This document shows positions 55,334 to 63,953 of a stretch of DNA of 64,000 nt, piece after piece; the first letter of the stretch is position 1; the number at the start of each line of letters is the position of its first letter. Below the pieces are notes generated by a model. The model was not told the origin of the DNA, did not search any database, and saw only the letters and a program-made list of their open reading frames with translations. Made by a program: the position numbers and the translations under genes. This stretch comes from Symmachiella macrocystis (GTDB taxonomy: Bacteria; Planctomycetota; Planctomycetia; Planctomycetales; Planctomycetaceae): positions 1,386,501 to 1,450,500 of the forward strand of contig NZ_SJPP01000001.1 in assembly GCF_007860075.1 (NCBI RefSeq). The letters are read 5' to 3'.

Positions 55334-55405
55334 TTCAAAACCCGGTTGCGCTTGTTCTCGCAACGTGAAAATTAGTGGCAGCGGGATGCGTCAGAGGGTT
55401 TTGAA
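55334..55405. repeat. TTCAAAACC-bounded repeat, copy A (72 nt)
   Basis: Terminal inverted repeats TTCAAAACCC (55334-55343) and GGGTTTTGAA (55396-55405) frame a 52-nt core containing GGGATGCGTC. The copy at 62435-62507 has the same ends and the same core motif at the same distance from the left end (49 bases). It lies just after the ftsY stop. Confidence 0.8.
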
Positions 55406-55419
55406 ACGACTTGTAGAAA

Positions 55420-56865
55420 TTACGCCAGAACCTCCCGCACCGCCCGCCCACCATGGGCAATTTCCACCGGTCGGCCGCCGCGATCATTGACCCGCATTTC
55501 CGGGTCGATCCCCAAGCATTCATAAATCGTGGCGCAAATGTCCGAGGTACTGACCGGCGCATCTTTAACGAAGGCTGCCTGTGCATCGGAAGCGCCGTAC
55601 ACCGTGCCGCCACGAATGCCGGCACCGGCCAGCATCACAGAATAACAATACGTCCAATGGTCGCGACCTGCGCGTCCGTTGATTTTCGGTGTACGTCCCA
55701 TTTCACTCATCACCACCACCAGAGTTTCATCCAACAATCCGCGCGAATCCAAATCTTCCATCAGCGCCGAATAAGTCTGATCGAAGGTGGGGAGTTTATT
55801 TTCTTTGAGAATCGCGAAATTGTTTGTGTGCGTATCCCAGGCATCGTAATCGATTTTGATCCGATCCCAGAACAGGTCCCACGTCACATTAACGAAGCGA
55901 ACCCCTTGTTCTACCAAGCGGCGGCCGATCAATGTGCTGTGTCCGAATAACGTCCGTCCATAGCGATCTAACGTGCGGGGGTCTTCGGTCATCACGTCAA
56001 ATGCTGCTTTGAGACGCGACGAGGTCAGGATGTCGAACGCCCGTTGTTGATAGCGACCGAATTGGCCAGCATCTCCCCGCGACTCTTGCCGCCGCAATTG
56101 CGCATCGATTTGCTGCAGCAACCCCCGCCGCGCGCTGAGCCGGTCGATGGTGATATCCTTTTCAAGCACGCTATTCGGTAGCTCCGGTTTGCCGAGCACG
56201 GTTTGCGGCTTACCGGCGACCGGAGCGGGAATTGACTCGTCTCGAAATGGTTGGCATTCCGTTGTCAGAGCGTCAAATTGCTTACCAAGAAAGCCGCCAT
56301 AAGGGCCGCCCCGCCGAAATGCCTGACCCCATCCGAGGTAGCAGGGCAAATACATGTAATCCGGAAACTCGCCCGGCGCCGCCGGACCGCGCTGTTGTTT
56401 CAGGTATTCGCAGACGGACCCCATGCTGGGCGGGTCGGTCGGATAAGGGTGTTGATCTTTGGGTGTCACTTCCCAACCGGTATAGCTGGGCAAACAGTTG
56501 TGGCAGCCCGCCTTATGGTTCACCGACCGTATGATTGCCATCCGGTGCATCCACTGCGACAGCTTGGGTAAATGCTCGCAGACATCGATGCCGGGCACGT
56601 TCGTGGGAATCGGTTGAAATTCCCCGCGAGTTTCTTGTGGAGCTTCCGGCTTGAGATCGACCATATCCTGCGTCGCCGCTCCGCCCAGCAGATACAGCAA
56701 GATGACGCTTTTGGCCTTCGCCGGACGGACCTGTCCTGCTTCGGTTGCCTGCAGCATTTGCGGCAGACCAATTCCGCCCAAAGCCGTCAATGCGCCGGCG
56801 GTTAGTGTCTCGCGACGGGTAAGGCCATCACAACAACGTCGCGGGCTTCCCAGCATGGTGATCAT
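55420..56865 (-). CDS. DUF1501 domain protein with twin-arginine signal
   Basis: The 481-residue protein starts at the ATG at 56865 (GGAGAC upstream). Residues 1-40 are a Tat-type signal: GLTRRETLTAGALTALGGIG. The body is the DUF1501 fold, an alkaline-phosphatase/sulfatase relative: ILLYLLGGAATQDMVDLKPE, HLPKLSQWMHRMAIIRSVNH, DAWDTHTNNFAILKENKLPT, VVVMSEMGRTPKINGRAG RDHW (in two pieces) and GAGIRGGTVYGASD. Hundreds of these occur in planctomycetes, usually next to DUF1549/DUF1553 cytochrome-type genes, but none is here. Function is not established. Confidence 0.92.
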   Translation of the reverse strand: MITMLGSPRRCCDGLTRRETLTAGALTALGGIGLPQMLQATEAGQVRPAKAKSVILLYLLGGAATQDMVDLKPEAPQETRGEFQPIPTNVPGIDVCEHLPKLSQWMHRMAIIRSVNHKAGCHNCLPSYTGWEVTPKDQHPYPTDPPSMGSVCEYLKQQRGPAAPGEFPDYMYLPCYLGWGQAFRRGGPYGGFLGKQFDALTTECQPFRDESIPAPVAGKPQTVLGKPELPNSVLEKDITIDRLSARRGLLQQIDAQLRRQESRGDAGQFGRYQQRAFDILTSSRLKAAFDVMTEDPRTLDRYGRTLFGHSTLIGRRLVEQGVRFVNVTWDLFWDRIKIDYDAWDTHTNNFAILKENKLPTFDQTYSALMEDLDSRGLLDETLVVVMSEMGRTPKINGRAGRDHWTYCYSVMLAGAGIRGGTVYGASDAQAAFVKDAPVSTSDICATIYECLGIDPEMRVNDRGGRPVEIAHGGRAVREVLA

Positions 56866-56999
56866 CGTCGCGTCTCCAGTCACAGACGTGTGGAACAATG
56901 CGACTTGCGATTCTAACCGAGGACTCAGTGACAATCCAACCTAATACCTCTGCGTCGAGGCCTTGGACGCGGAAACACAAAGGCGGCGTACAAACTCCC

Positions 57000-57977
57000 C
57001 TACGGCGCAAATTGTGGTTCTTCCGCACTCCCTTTCATTTGATGTCGCCGATAACTCCCCGCGATCAAACCTTGGCTGGGGCTGAATAAAAACGACAGCG
57101 TAAATAGCCCGCAAGCGACGCAGACCATGGCTCCCGCCGTCGAGGCGTCCAACCAAAACGCGAGATGCGTACCGAGTACGGCCGAGGTCACGCCGAACAG
57201 TGCAGACAGCAAAAGCATGACCGGCAGCCGTTTGGTCAATAAGTAAGCAGTTGCCGGTGGCGCGATCATCATCGCCACGACCAAAATCGCTCCCACAGCT
57301 GTGAAGGAACTGACGACGGTCAGCGACAGCATGCCCATCAATCCGTATTGCACCACGCGGGGACGCAACCCCAGCACAGCGGCCAATTGCGGGTCGAATG
57401 CCGCTGCCAACAGTTCTTTGTAAAACAGCACGATCATCAACATCACCGCCGCCGTCACAATCAAGAGTTGTACGACGGACACGGGAATCATGAATCCCGC
57501 CACTGCCATTTTATCAAACGATATTGTATCCAACTTGCCGAACAGCACGCAGTCGGCATCGATATGGGCGTGCGTGGCCATTGTACTCAGCAGAATCACC
57601 CCCAGGGCGAACAGCGAGGAAAACACAATCCCAATAGCCGCATCCTGTTTCACGCGGCTATGCCGATGGATGAATTCGATCAAGACAGCCGTCAGAATTC
57701 CCGTTACCGCGGCACCGACAAACATCGCCGGTCCGCTGAATTGCCCCGTAAGCAAAAATGCCACCACAATGCCCAGCAGAACGGTATGGCTAATCGCATC
57801 GCCAATCAGTGCCAATCCCTGCACGATCAAAAAACAGCCCAACAATCCACAGGCAATCGCCACCAAGCAGGCCGCCGCAATCGTCCAAGCCGTCCCCACC
57901 GCAATATCCGGCGACGCCCACAGTCCGACGACGTGGTCCTGAAAATCAAACGGCGGTATGAGTGAAGAAACGTTCAT
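57000..57977 (-). CDS. Metal ABC transporter permease (ABC-3 family)
   Basis: The 325-residue permease has about eight helices and the ABC-3 family pattern: GCFLIVQGLALIGDAISHTV, DAAIGIVFSSLFALGVILLS and TAVGAILVVAMMIAPPATAY. It is the second permease of the metal-transport operon, comparable to TroD/MntD/SitD. It is separated from the first permease by 184 bp carrying repeats, in an operon that is otherwise overlapped by ATGA junctions. Confidence 0.92.
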   Translation of the reverse strand: MNVSSLIPPFDFQDHVVGLWASPDIAVGTAWTIAAACLVAIACGLLGCFLIVQGLALIGDAISHTVLLGIVVAFLLTGQFSGPAMFVGAAVTGILTAVLIEFIHRHSRVKQDAAIGIVFSSLFALGVILLSTMATHAHIDADCVLFGKLDTISFDKMAVAGFMIPVSVVQLLIVTAAVMLMIVLFYKELLAAAFDPQLAAVLGLRPRVVQYGLMGMLSLTVVSSFTAVGAILVVAMMIAPPATAYLLTKRLPVMLLLSALFGVTSAVLGTHLAFWLDASTAGAMVCVACGLFTLSFLFSPSQGLIAGSYRRHQMKGSAEEPQFAP

Positions 57978-58045
57978 TGCTGTATGGTCATTTACGATTC
58001 CGTTGGACAGATTCGGTGCGGGTCTCGGAATCCCGCGTATTCAGT

Positions 58046-58073
58046 CTGTAGGCTGTAGACCTTAGACTGTTGG
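58046..58073 (-). repeat. Heptamer repeat block, four units
   Basis: Minus-strand units CCAACAG, TCTAAGG, TCTACAG, CCTACAG. Same family as 35975-36002. Confidence 0.75.
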
Positions 58074-58129
58074 ATTGGCGACGGCTGGCTGTTTGCTAGT
58101 GCATACCGAACGAGCCCCCCCTTTTTCTA

Positions 58130-58150
58130 GCCACTGGCCACCGGCCACTT
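58130..58150 (+). repeat. Heptamer repeat block, GCCACYG type, three units
   Basis: GCCACTG, GCCACCG, GCCACTT in phase. The first two are identical to units of the 54141-54273 array. Confidence 0.8.
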
Positions 58151-58161
58151 CTTCCCCCGTA

Positions 58162-59463
58162 CTAATGCACGCCATTCAACTGCCCCTCCAACTGTCGTTT
58201 CAAATCCACACCGAGCACCTGTTCGATGTCGTCTGTATCGGGGTCAAACGGGACGTCGGCGATTGTTCCTTCCTGCGCCAAGAACAACTCCCATAACTTT
58301 GCATTGCGATCTAACATCTCAGCGTATTCCCGGCCGATCGTGGTCAATTGCAATCCGCCTGCATCGGTTTTCACGAGCCCATCGCCGCGTAATAAATTGA
58401 CCGCCTTGCGGACTTGAGAGTCTGAGGTATGCATCTCTTGCGCCAATTTCTCGATGCTTTGCGCCTGCGAGGAAGTACCGACATGCAATAAGCGGACGAG
58501 TTGATCGGCCAGTGTCTGTCGTTGGCGGCGGTGCCGACGATGCAATCGCGTGAGCAAACCCTGCTGTGGGCTGAAGAAAAATGCGGCGACGAAAAACAAC
58601 GTCAAGACCGCTACGATAAACGGACCGGTCGGTAAATGACTCTCCAGAAAACTAATATTGGCCCCCGCGACACCGGCCACCGCGCCGAACATGACGGACA
58701 ACAGGATCATGACTTTCAAACGATCGGTGAGTAAATACGCAGTCGCCGCCGGGGTGATTAACATCGCCGACAGCAAAACAATTCCTACCGCTTGGATCGA
58801 TATCACAATCGCAATCGCGACCAGCATCATTAACAGATAGTGAATCGCCCGCGCCGGAATTCCGCAGGCAGCGGCGAACTCTTCGTCAAAGCTGGTGGCC
58901 GCCAGTTCCTTATAGGCCAACAACACGACCACAAGCACGATCCCGGCGAGCACAGCCATGATCTTCAGTTCTTCCGTCGAGATGGCGCTGGCTTGGCCGA
59001 ACAAGAATCGATTTAACCCGCTCTGATTTCCCGAGGAAGAATTCTGCAATCGCGTAAGCATCACCACGCCCAATCCATAAAAGCCCGAGAGGACCAACCC
59101 CATCACGGCGTCTTGTTTGAGTCGCGTCCGCCGTTGAATGAGCGCAATCACGCCGGCGGCCAACATGGCGGAGAGAGCGGCACCAGTGAAAATCCAGCGA
59201 ATGTCTTTGGTCATCGTCACCAAAAATCCGGCGCAGATCCCCGGGAGCACGGCATGTCCCAAGCTGTCCCCCAATAGTGACAACCGCCGCAACACAACGA
59301 AACTTCCCAACAAGCCGCAGGTCATCCCCAACAACAACGTGCCCAGGATCGCCGTACGCACGGACGGATCTTCCAGCGACCAAAAGCGGCGCATTTGCGT
59401 GCCAAAGTCGGACGCCGCCACCACGCCGCCCAGCGAAGCTGCGAGGGAGAATGCGGTGTTCAT
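58162..59463 (-). CDS. Metal ABC transporter permease with C-terminal winged-helix domain
   Basis: This 433-residue protein has an ABC-3 permease (residues 1 to about 300; GSFVVLRRLSLLGDSLGHAV, DAVMGLVLSGFYGLGVVMLT, IQAVGIVLLSAMLITPAATA). A basic linker (RLHRRHRRQRQ) follows, then about 120 cytoplasmic residues resembling a DtxR-family winged helix: SIEKLAQEMHTSDSQVRKAV, NLLRGDGLVKTDAGGLQLT and TIGREYAEMLDRNAKLWELF. B. subtilis MntC is similarly long. The extension could bind DNA, metal or the regulator. Its ATG overlaps the ATPase stop (ATGA). Confidence 0.9.
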   Translation of the reverse strand: MNTAFSLAASLGGVVAASDFGTQMRRFWSLEDPSVRTAILGTLLLGMTCGLLGSFVVLRRLSLLGDSLGHAVLPGICAGFLVTMTKDIRWIFTGAALSAMLAAGVIALIQRRTRLKQDAVMGLVLSGFYGLGVVMLTRLQNSSSGNQSGLNRFLFGQASAISTEELKIMAVLAGIVLVVVLLAYKELAATSFDEEFAAACGIPARAIHYLLMMLVAIAIVISIQAVGIVLLSAMLITPAATAYLLTDRLKVMILLSVMFGAVAGVAGANISFLESHLPTGPFIVAVLTLFFVAAFFFSPQQGLLTRLHRRHRRQRQTLADQLVRLLHVGTSSQAQSIEKLAQEMHTSDSQVRKAVNLLRGDGLVKTDAGGLQLTTIGREYAEMLDRNAKLWELFLAQEGTIADVPFDPDTDDIEQVLGVDLKRQLEGQLNGVH

Positions 59464-60389
59464 GTCTCGCCGCCTACGGTATCGGGCATGACGGTTAATC
59501 GTCCGCCATAGGTCGCGCGGAGATTTTCTGTTGTGAAGACGTCTTTAGTCGGCCCATAGGCAACGACGCGACGGTTCAGCAAGAGGATCTCGTCGAAATA
59601 CTCGGTCGCTGTTTGCAGGTCATGGTGAATGACGAGTATCGTGCGGCCGTTGTCGCGGAGCTTGCGTAGCAAATCAATGATCGCCGATTCAGTCACCGCA
59701 TCCACCCCTGCAAACGGTTCGTCCATGAGATAGATCATGGCTTCCTGCGCCAAAGCGCGAGCCAAAAAGACCCGTTGCTGCTGTCCGCCCGACAGGTTGG
59801 CGATTTGACGGTGCGCGAACGGCAACATCTGCACCTGCTGCAAGCACTGCTCGCACAATTCGCGTTGCCGACGTCCCGGACGCCGGAACAAACCCAGGCG
59901 GCCGTAGGTGCCCATCATCACCACATCGTGCACCGTGACCGGAAAATCCCAGTCGACCGATTCGCGTTGCGGCACATAACCGATCGCGCCCGGCTGTTTT
60001 TGTAACGGACCGCCATTGATGAGCACCGTTCCCGCTTGCTGCGGCAGCAAACCCATGATCGCTTTGATCAACGTCGTTTTCCCCGCACCATTGGGGCCAA
60101 CGATCCCCACAATCCGGCCCGCCTCCACGTCCAGGTTCACGTTCCACAACACCGCTTTACGATCGTAGCTGACGGTTAGGTCCCGAACCTCAAGTGGCAG
60201 CGGAGACGCCTCCGGCACAGGGGAATTCCCGGACGCCTTGTCCTGCGCAGGTAGGGCGTCGGAATCTACCGGCGGATTGGCGCGGGGTTGTGTCATCGCG
60301 TGCATCAAACTTTCGACCGGAGACATCGGAATCAATGGCCTTTCGTTAGGAATATCGATCCGTAACGAGGATGACCCCATCCAAGTCAT
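59460..60389 (-). CDS. Metal ABC transporter ATP-binding protein
   Basis: The 309-residue ATPase has Walker [17 protein letters not shown], signature LSGGQQQRVFLARALAQE, Walker B IYLMDEPFAGVD and H-loop LVIHHDLQTATEYF. The ABC domain begins at about residue 70 (LEVRDLTVSYDRKAVLWNV). The first 65 residues form an extra N-terminal stretch with Pro/Ser/Asp-rich sequence. ATG at 60389 overlaps the stop of the binding-protein gene (ATGA); the longer frame back to 60737 is an out-of-frame reading of that gene. Internal ATGs at residues about 22 and 30 are alternatives. Confidence 0.92.
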   Translation of the reverse strand: MTWMGSSSLRIDIPNERPLIPMSPVESLMHAMTQPRANPPVDSDALPAQDKASGNSPVPEASPLPLEVRDLTVSYDRKAVLWNVNLDVEAGRIVGIVGPNGAGKTTLIKAIMGLLPQQAGTVLINGGPLQKQPGAIGYVPQRESVDWDFPVTVHDVVMMGTYGRLGLFRRPGRRQRELCEQCLQQVQMLPFAHRQIANLSGGQQQRVFLARALAQEAMIYLMDEPFAGVDAVTESAIIDLLRKLRDNGRTILVIHHDLQTATEYFDEILLLNRRVVAYGPTKDVFTTENLRATYGGRLTVMPDTVGGET

Positions 60390-61387
60390 TTCACGCTGAC
60401 GGAAGGAGTCTTCAGGCCGTCGACCACACTGTTGGTGTTTGCCTGAATCATACCGACATACGTGTCCGCACCGGAACCGACACCCCCTAAAGCATCGGAA
60501 TATAATTCCGGCCCCAATTTGGCTCCGCTGTCGTGGGCCACGCGGTTGATCGCTGCCTGTGGCACGCTGGTCTCGGGAAAGATTGCCCCGATTTTGTGTG
60601 TTTTGATCAAATCGACAGCGTCGGTGATTGCCTTCAGCCCCGCTTCGCTCTCGGTGCTGATCCCTTGAATCCCCACCACCTGAAATCCGTACGCGCGACC
60701 GTAGTAGTGAAACGCATCGTGACTGGTGATCAACCAACGTTGTTCAGGGGGAATCTCTGCGACGCGCTGTTTACAAAACGCGTCTAACTCGTCCAGTTCG
60801 GCCACGTACGCGGCCGCTCGCTCGCGATACGCGGATGCGTATTCGGGATCCTGAGCAATCAACGTCTCCAGCATTGTTTGCACGCATTGTTTCCATAATT
60901 TTGGATCATGCCAGACGTGCGGATCGTGCAAGCCGCCTTCCCAGGAGAGCAATTCGCTTTCGGGGATGTCGCGTGAAACCGCGACAGCCGTGCGCCCTTG
61001 CTTTGCGATCGACTCAAACGTGTCGACCATTTTCCCCTCCAGGTGCAGTCCCTGATACAAGATCACGTCGGCCGATTGCAGTTTGATGCGATCCTTGGCC
61101 GTCGGCTGATACAGGTGCGGATCCACTCCCGGCCCCATCAGCCATTCGACTTGGACCTCCTCGCCAGCGATCCGCTGAGCAGCGTCGGCGATCATGAGCG
61201 TCGTCGCTAGGATTTTGTATTTCGGCGCCGACTTCCCTCCCGCGACCTCGCTGGTTTTCGCATCGGACGAACAGCCCGATAGCCCCCCGGCCAGCAGAAG
61301 CATCAATGACCAGCTGCACAATGCAGTTGTGGAGATTGTTCGCAGGCGATTCAGCAAATTCCTGGTTGAATTACTGTGGAGAGACAT
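60386..61387 (-). CDS. Metal ABC transporter substrate-binding lipoprotein (TroA/MntA/ZnuA family)
   Basis: The 333-residue protein has a lipoprotein signal ending in LLLAGGLSGCSSD. Cluster A-I ligands are expected in VEWLMGPGVDPHLYQP (His), GGLHDPHVWHDP (His), FPETSVPQ (Glu) and ELYSDALGG (Asp). There is no histidine-rich loop as in ZnuA, and the HHED ligand set suits manganese or iron better than zinc. It heads the operon and starts 328 bp from the divergent MntR-family gene. Confidence 0.92.
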   Translation of the reverse strand: MSLHSNSTRNLLNRLRTISTTALCSWSLMLLLAGGLSGCSSDAKTSEVAGGKSAPKYKILATTLMIADAAQRIAGEEVQVEWLMGPGVDPHLYQPTAKDRIKLQSADVILYQGLHLEGKMVDTFESIAKQGRTAVAVSRDIPESELLSWEGGLHDPHVWHDPKLWKQCVQTMLETLIAQDPEYASAYRERAAAYVAELDELDAFCKQRVAEIPPEQRWLITSHDAFHYYGRAYGFQVVGIQGISTESEAGLKAITDAVDLIKTHKIGAIFPETSVPQAAINRVAHDSGAKLGPELYSDALGGVGSGADTYVGMIQANTNSVVDGLKTPSVSVK

Positions 61388-61490
61388 AGTTGGTACAGTC
61401 CGGTGACATGGCCACCCAATACAGGGGTCATGCGGAAAATCGCAAAATTCGGCGCGCGTCTCAGCCGCGATTGTTCCGCTAAAGAGAATG

Positions 61491-61500
61491 TTTGGTTAAC
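61491..61500 (+). promoter_or_regulatory. Operator-like half site TTTGGTTAAC
   Basis: It is about 104 bp upstream of the binding-protein start codon on the other strand. Its first nine bases are the reverse complement of 61691-61699. It could be bound by the MntR-type regulator; not proven. Confidence 0.45.
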
Positions 61501-61685
61501 GGGCGAATTGGCAGGCGGAGAAAAACACCCACCCCCTCAATTGCCGACCGATGCGAATAGCAAAGGGGCGAATCTCCGCATACAATCGGTAAGACGAAAC
61601 GCAGGCGTCCGCTGAGAATTTGCACCCGGTTCAATATATTTTCTCATCGACCACGAACAAAGTCAATATCGACGCAAACTAATTT

Positions 61686-61700
61686 TTTGATTAACCAAAA
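61686..61700. promoter_or_regulatory. Near-palindromic operator candidate before the regulator gene
   Basis: TTTGATTAACCAAA (61686-61699) is a 14-nt palindrome with one mismatch from TTTGGTTAACCAAA, 16 bp before the regulator's ATG. DtxR-family proteins bind AT-rich palindromes of this general type. The position would suit autoregulation. Confidence 0.5.
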
Positions 61701-61715
61701 TCACGGATCGGCCCT

Positions 61716-62387
61716 ATGCCCAGTTTGACTGTCGAAAACTATCTCAAAACCGTCCTGCAAATCTGCATCGAAGCCGATTCGGAATGGGCGTCGACCGGTC
61801 AAATCGCCACCGCGCTGAACGTCTCGCCCGGCACAGTGACCAGCATGCTCAAGACGCTATCCGACAGCAGTTTGGCAAACTATAAACCGTATTCCGGCGT
61901 CAAGCTGACCAAGCAGGGCCGGATGTTGGCCGTGCGGATGTTGCGGCGACATCGATTATTGGAATTGTTTCTGGTCCGCACCTTGGAGTTGACCTGGGAT
62001 CAGGTCCATGACGAAGCCGAGCGGATGGAACATGCCGTGAGCGACGAATTGATTGATCGTATCGACGAATACTTGGAGAGACCGCAGGTCGACCCGCACG
62101 GCGATCCGATTCCCTCTGCCGATGGGACTTTGACCGGGGAGGACTGCGGTCTGCCGTTGTCTGATAGCGACACGGGTGACACAGTTCGTATTATCCGTGT
62201 CCGTAACCAGCAACCGGAGTTTCTCAGGTACCTCGCCGATAACGGAATGGCACTGGGCGCTGTTGGCACGGTGCAGGAAAACAGCGACGCGGGTGACATT
62301 GTCGCAGTACAAATGCAGGAAAAACTGGTCACATTGGGCCAAGCGGCCGCCGAGATGTTATATGTGGAACGCGTGAGCGACGAATGA
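61716..62387 (+). CDS. DtxR/MntR-family metal-dependent transcriptional regulator
   Basis: The 223-residue protein has an N-terminal winged helix (LTVENYLKTVLQICIEADSE; STGQIATALNVSPGTVTSML; YSGVKLTKQGRMLAVRML), then the metal-binding dimerisation region (RRHRLLELFLVRTLELTWDQ; VHDEAERMEHAVSDELIDRI), and a FeoA/SH3-like C-terminal domain. The RRHRLLE and HDEAERMEH patterns carry the expected His and Glu ligands. It is divergent from the metal ABC operon and likely represses it when manganese or iron is abundant. Confidence 0.93.
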   Translation: MPSLTVENYLKTVLQICIEADSEWASTGQIATALNVSPGTVTSMLKTLSDSSLANYKPYSGVKLTKQGRMLAVRMLRRHRLLELFLVRTLELTWDQVHDEAERMEHAVSDELIDRIDEYLERPQVDPHGDPIPSADGTLTGEDCGLPLSDSDTGDTVRIIRVRNQQPEFLRYLADNGMALGAVGTVQENSDAGDIVAVQMQEKLVTLGQAAAEMLYVERVSDE

Positions 62388-62434
62388 TCGTGGGCCGTAT
62401 TAAAAAGCGTTCACAAACCCGCACCGAGAACCAG

Positions 62435-62507
62435 TTCAAAACCCGCTTACACTTATTCCGGAAACTTGCAGATCAGTGTCAACGGGATGCGTCCAACGGT
62501 TTTTGAA
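62435..62507. repeat. TTCAAAACC-bounded repeat, copy B (73 nt)
   Basis: TTCAAAACCCG at 62435-62445 and CGGTTTTTGAA at 62497-62507 are the inverted ends; GGGATGCGTC in the core is 49 bases from the left end as in copy A at 55334-55405. It lies between the regulator and hom. Confidence 0.8.
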
Positions 62508-62572
62508 ACGACGACTCAACAGAAAATCACAATCGAAATCGAGCGGCTGACGGATTCGACAGAAAGCAACGT

Positions 62573-63877
62573 ATGACTCCTTTGAAAATTGGCATGATTG
62601 GATTGGGCACCGTGGGCGGGGGCGTCGCCAAGATCCTCACCCAGCACCCCGACCGCATTGAACGCCGCGCGCAACGTCCGATTGTTCTACAGCGGGTCGC
62701 GGTCCGCGATCTGACGAAAAAACGCGACGTGGATTTGCCCGCCGAAATCTTGACCGATCGAGTTCAGGATGTCATTGACGATCCGGAAATCGACGTGGCT
62801 GTGCAATTGATTGGGGGAACCGGAGAGGCACGTGAAATCATGTTGGCCCTGCTCACCGCAGGAAAAGACGTCGTCACCGCCAACAAGGCGCTGTTGTGCG
62901 AACATGGCGACGAGTTGTTCACCCGCGCCCGGGAATTAGGACGGTCGATCGCCTTCGAGGCTTCCGTCGCTGGTGGCATCCCGATTATTGCCGCGTTTGG
63001 CAGCGCGCTGGCCGGGAATCAAATCACCTCGCTCTCGGGCATCCTCAATGGGACGAGTAATTTCATCCTCACCGAGATGGCCGATAAGAATCAGACCTAT
63101 GAACAGGCTTTGCGACGGGCGCAAGAATTGGGCTACGCCGAAGCGGACCCTGCGATGGATGTCGACGGTACCGATGCCGCACAAAAACTCGTGCTCCTTA
63201 GCCAATTGGCCTTTGGTGTCCGTGCCGCCGTCGCAGAGTTTCCTTGCAGCGGAATCGATACACTGACGTTGGAAGATTTGAAATGCGCCGCCGAACTTGG
63301 CTACATGGTGAAGCTACTCGCGGTCGCGCGGCTGGTGGATAACCTACTGGAGATGCATGTCTCGCCGACGTTGGTCCGTAATAATTTGCCGATGGCAGAT
63401 GTGCAAGGCGTCTTTAACGCTGTGAAAGTCACCGGCGATGTCGTCGGGGAAACTTGGTTCTCCGGGCAAGGCGCCGGGCAGCTTCCCACCGCCTCCGCGG
63501 TTCTAGCCGATATTGTCGACATGGCAGTCGGCCGGTCACAACTGACCTTTCCCACGCTGGACCTCTTCGGCGGGCGGACGACGTTTCGTGTCCAACCGAC
63601 GGACAAAATCCTCAGCAAGTTTTATCTACGCTTTAACGCTCTGGATCGTCCCCACGTGTTGGCAGACATCACCGATATTCTGGGCCGTCACGAAATCAGC
63701 ATCGCTTCGGTAGTCCAGCATGAGAGCCCGGAAGTGGAATCCAGTAAGAACTCCGTTGTCCCGGTATTCATCATGACACACCGCGCAACCGAGGGCCAAA
63801 TGCGCGCCGCTGAAGCGGAGTTGAACCAACTCAAGTCGCTACTATCCCCCTGCATACGCATGCGCGTCGCCGAATAG
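62573..63877 (+). CDS. hom: Homoserine dehydrogenase
   Basis: The 434-residue enzyme reduces aspartate semialdehyde to homoserine for threonine and methionine. The N-terminal NAD(P) motif is GMIGLGTVGGGVAK, followed by VVTANKALLCEHGDEL, EASVAGGIPIIAAFGSAL, LSGILNGTSNFILTEM and EADPAMDVDGTDAAQKLVLL, with the catalytic Lys and Asp/Glu residues. The C-terminal 80 residues form an ACT domain (FYLRFNALDRPHVLADITDI), usual for feedback control by threonine. Length and order are standard. Confidence 0.96.
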   Translation: MTPLKIGMIGLGTVGGGVAKILTQHPDRIERRAQRPIVLQRVAVRDLTKKRDVDLPAEILTDRVQDVIDDPEIDVAVQLIGGTGEAREIMLALLTAGKDVVTANKALLCEHGDELFTRARELGRSIAFEASVAGGIPIIAAFGSALAGNQITSLSGILNGTSNFILTEMADKNQTYEQALRRAQELGYAEADPAMDVDGTDAAQKLVLLSQLAFGVRAAVAEFPCSGIDTLTLEDLKCAAELGYMVKLLAVARLVDNLLEMHVSPTLVRNNLPMADVQGVFNAVKVTGDVVGETWFSGQGAGQLPTASAVLADIVDMAVGRSQLTFPTLDLFGGRTTFRVQPTDKILSKFYLRFNALDRPHVLADITDILGRHEISIASVVQHESPEVESSKNSVVPVFIMTHRATEGQMRAAEAELNQLKSLLSPCIRMRVAE

Positions 63878-63916
63878 CGGAGAACGTTCAGCGCAGGGCC
63901 GCCCCCCTTCTAGGCA

Positions 63917-63953
63917 ACAAAAACAGCGGGCGGCGCGATGGCCACCCGCTGTT
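63917..63953 (-). terminator. Terminator between hom and a convergent gene
   Basis: AACAGCGGG/CCCGCTGTT (63922-63953) forms a 9-bp outer stem with one mismatch and an inner GGC/GCC. On the minus strand it is followed by TTTTTGTTG, so it is best placed to end a minus-strand transcript entering from beyond the window. It may also help end the hom transcript. Confidence 0.6.

Larger units (their letters stand above)
57978..58161. other. Repeat-bearing insertion between the two permease genes
   Basis: This 184-bp gap holds a CCTACAG-type heptamer block (58046-58073) and three GCCACYG units (58130-58150). The other operon junctions overlap by a few bases, so this gap may have been opened by repeat insertion. 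Confidence 0.6.
61388..61715. other. Divergent promoter region of the metal transporter and its regulator
   Basis: 328 bp without a gene. The right half is AT-rich (61620-61700). A nine-base motif, TTTGGTTAA, is present once in each orientation: 61491-61499 on the plus strand and 61699-61691 on the minus strand. These are separately listed. Confidence 0.7.

Noticed and set aside
60390-60737. N-terminal extension of the metal ABC ATPase
   Set aside because: It is an out-of-frame reading of the binding-protein gene; the ATGA overlap at 60386-60389 gives a better start.
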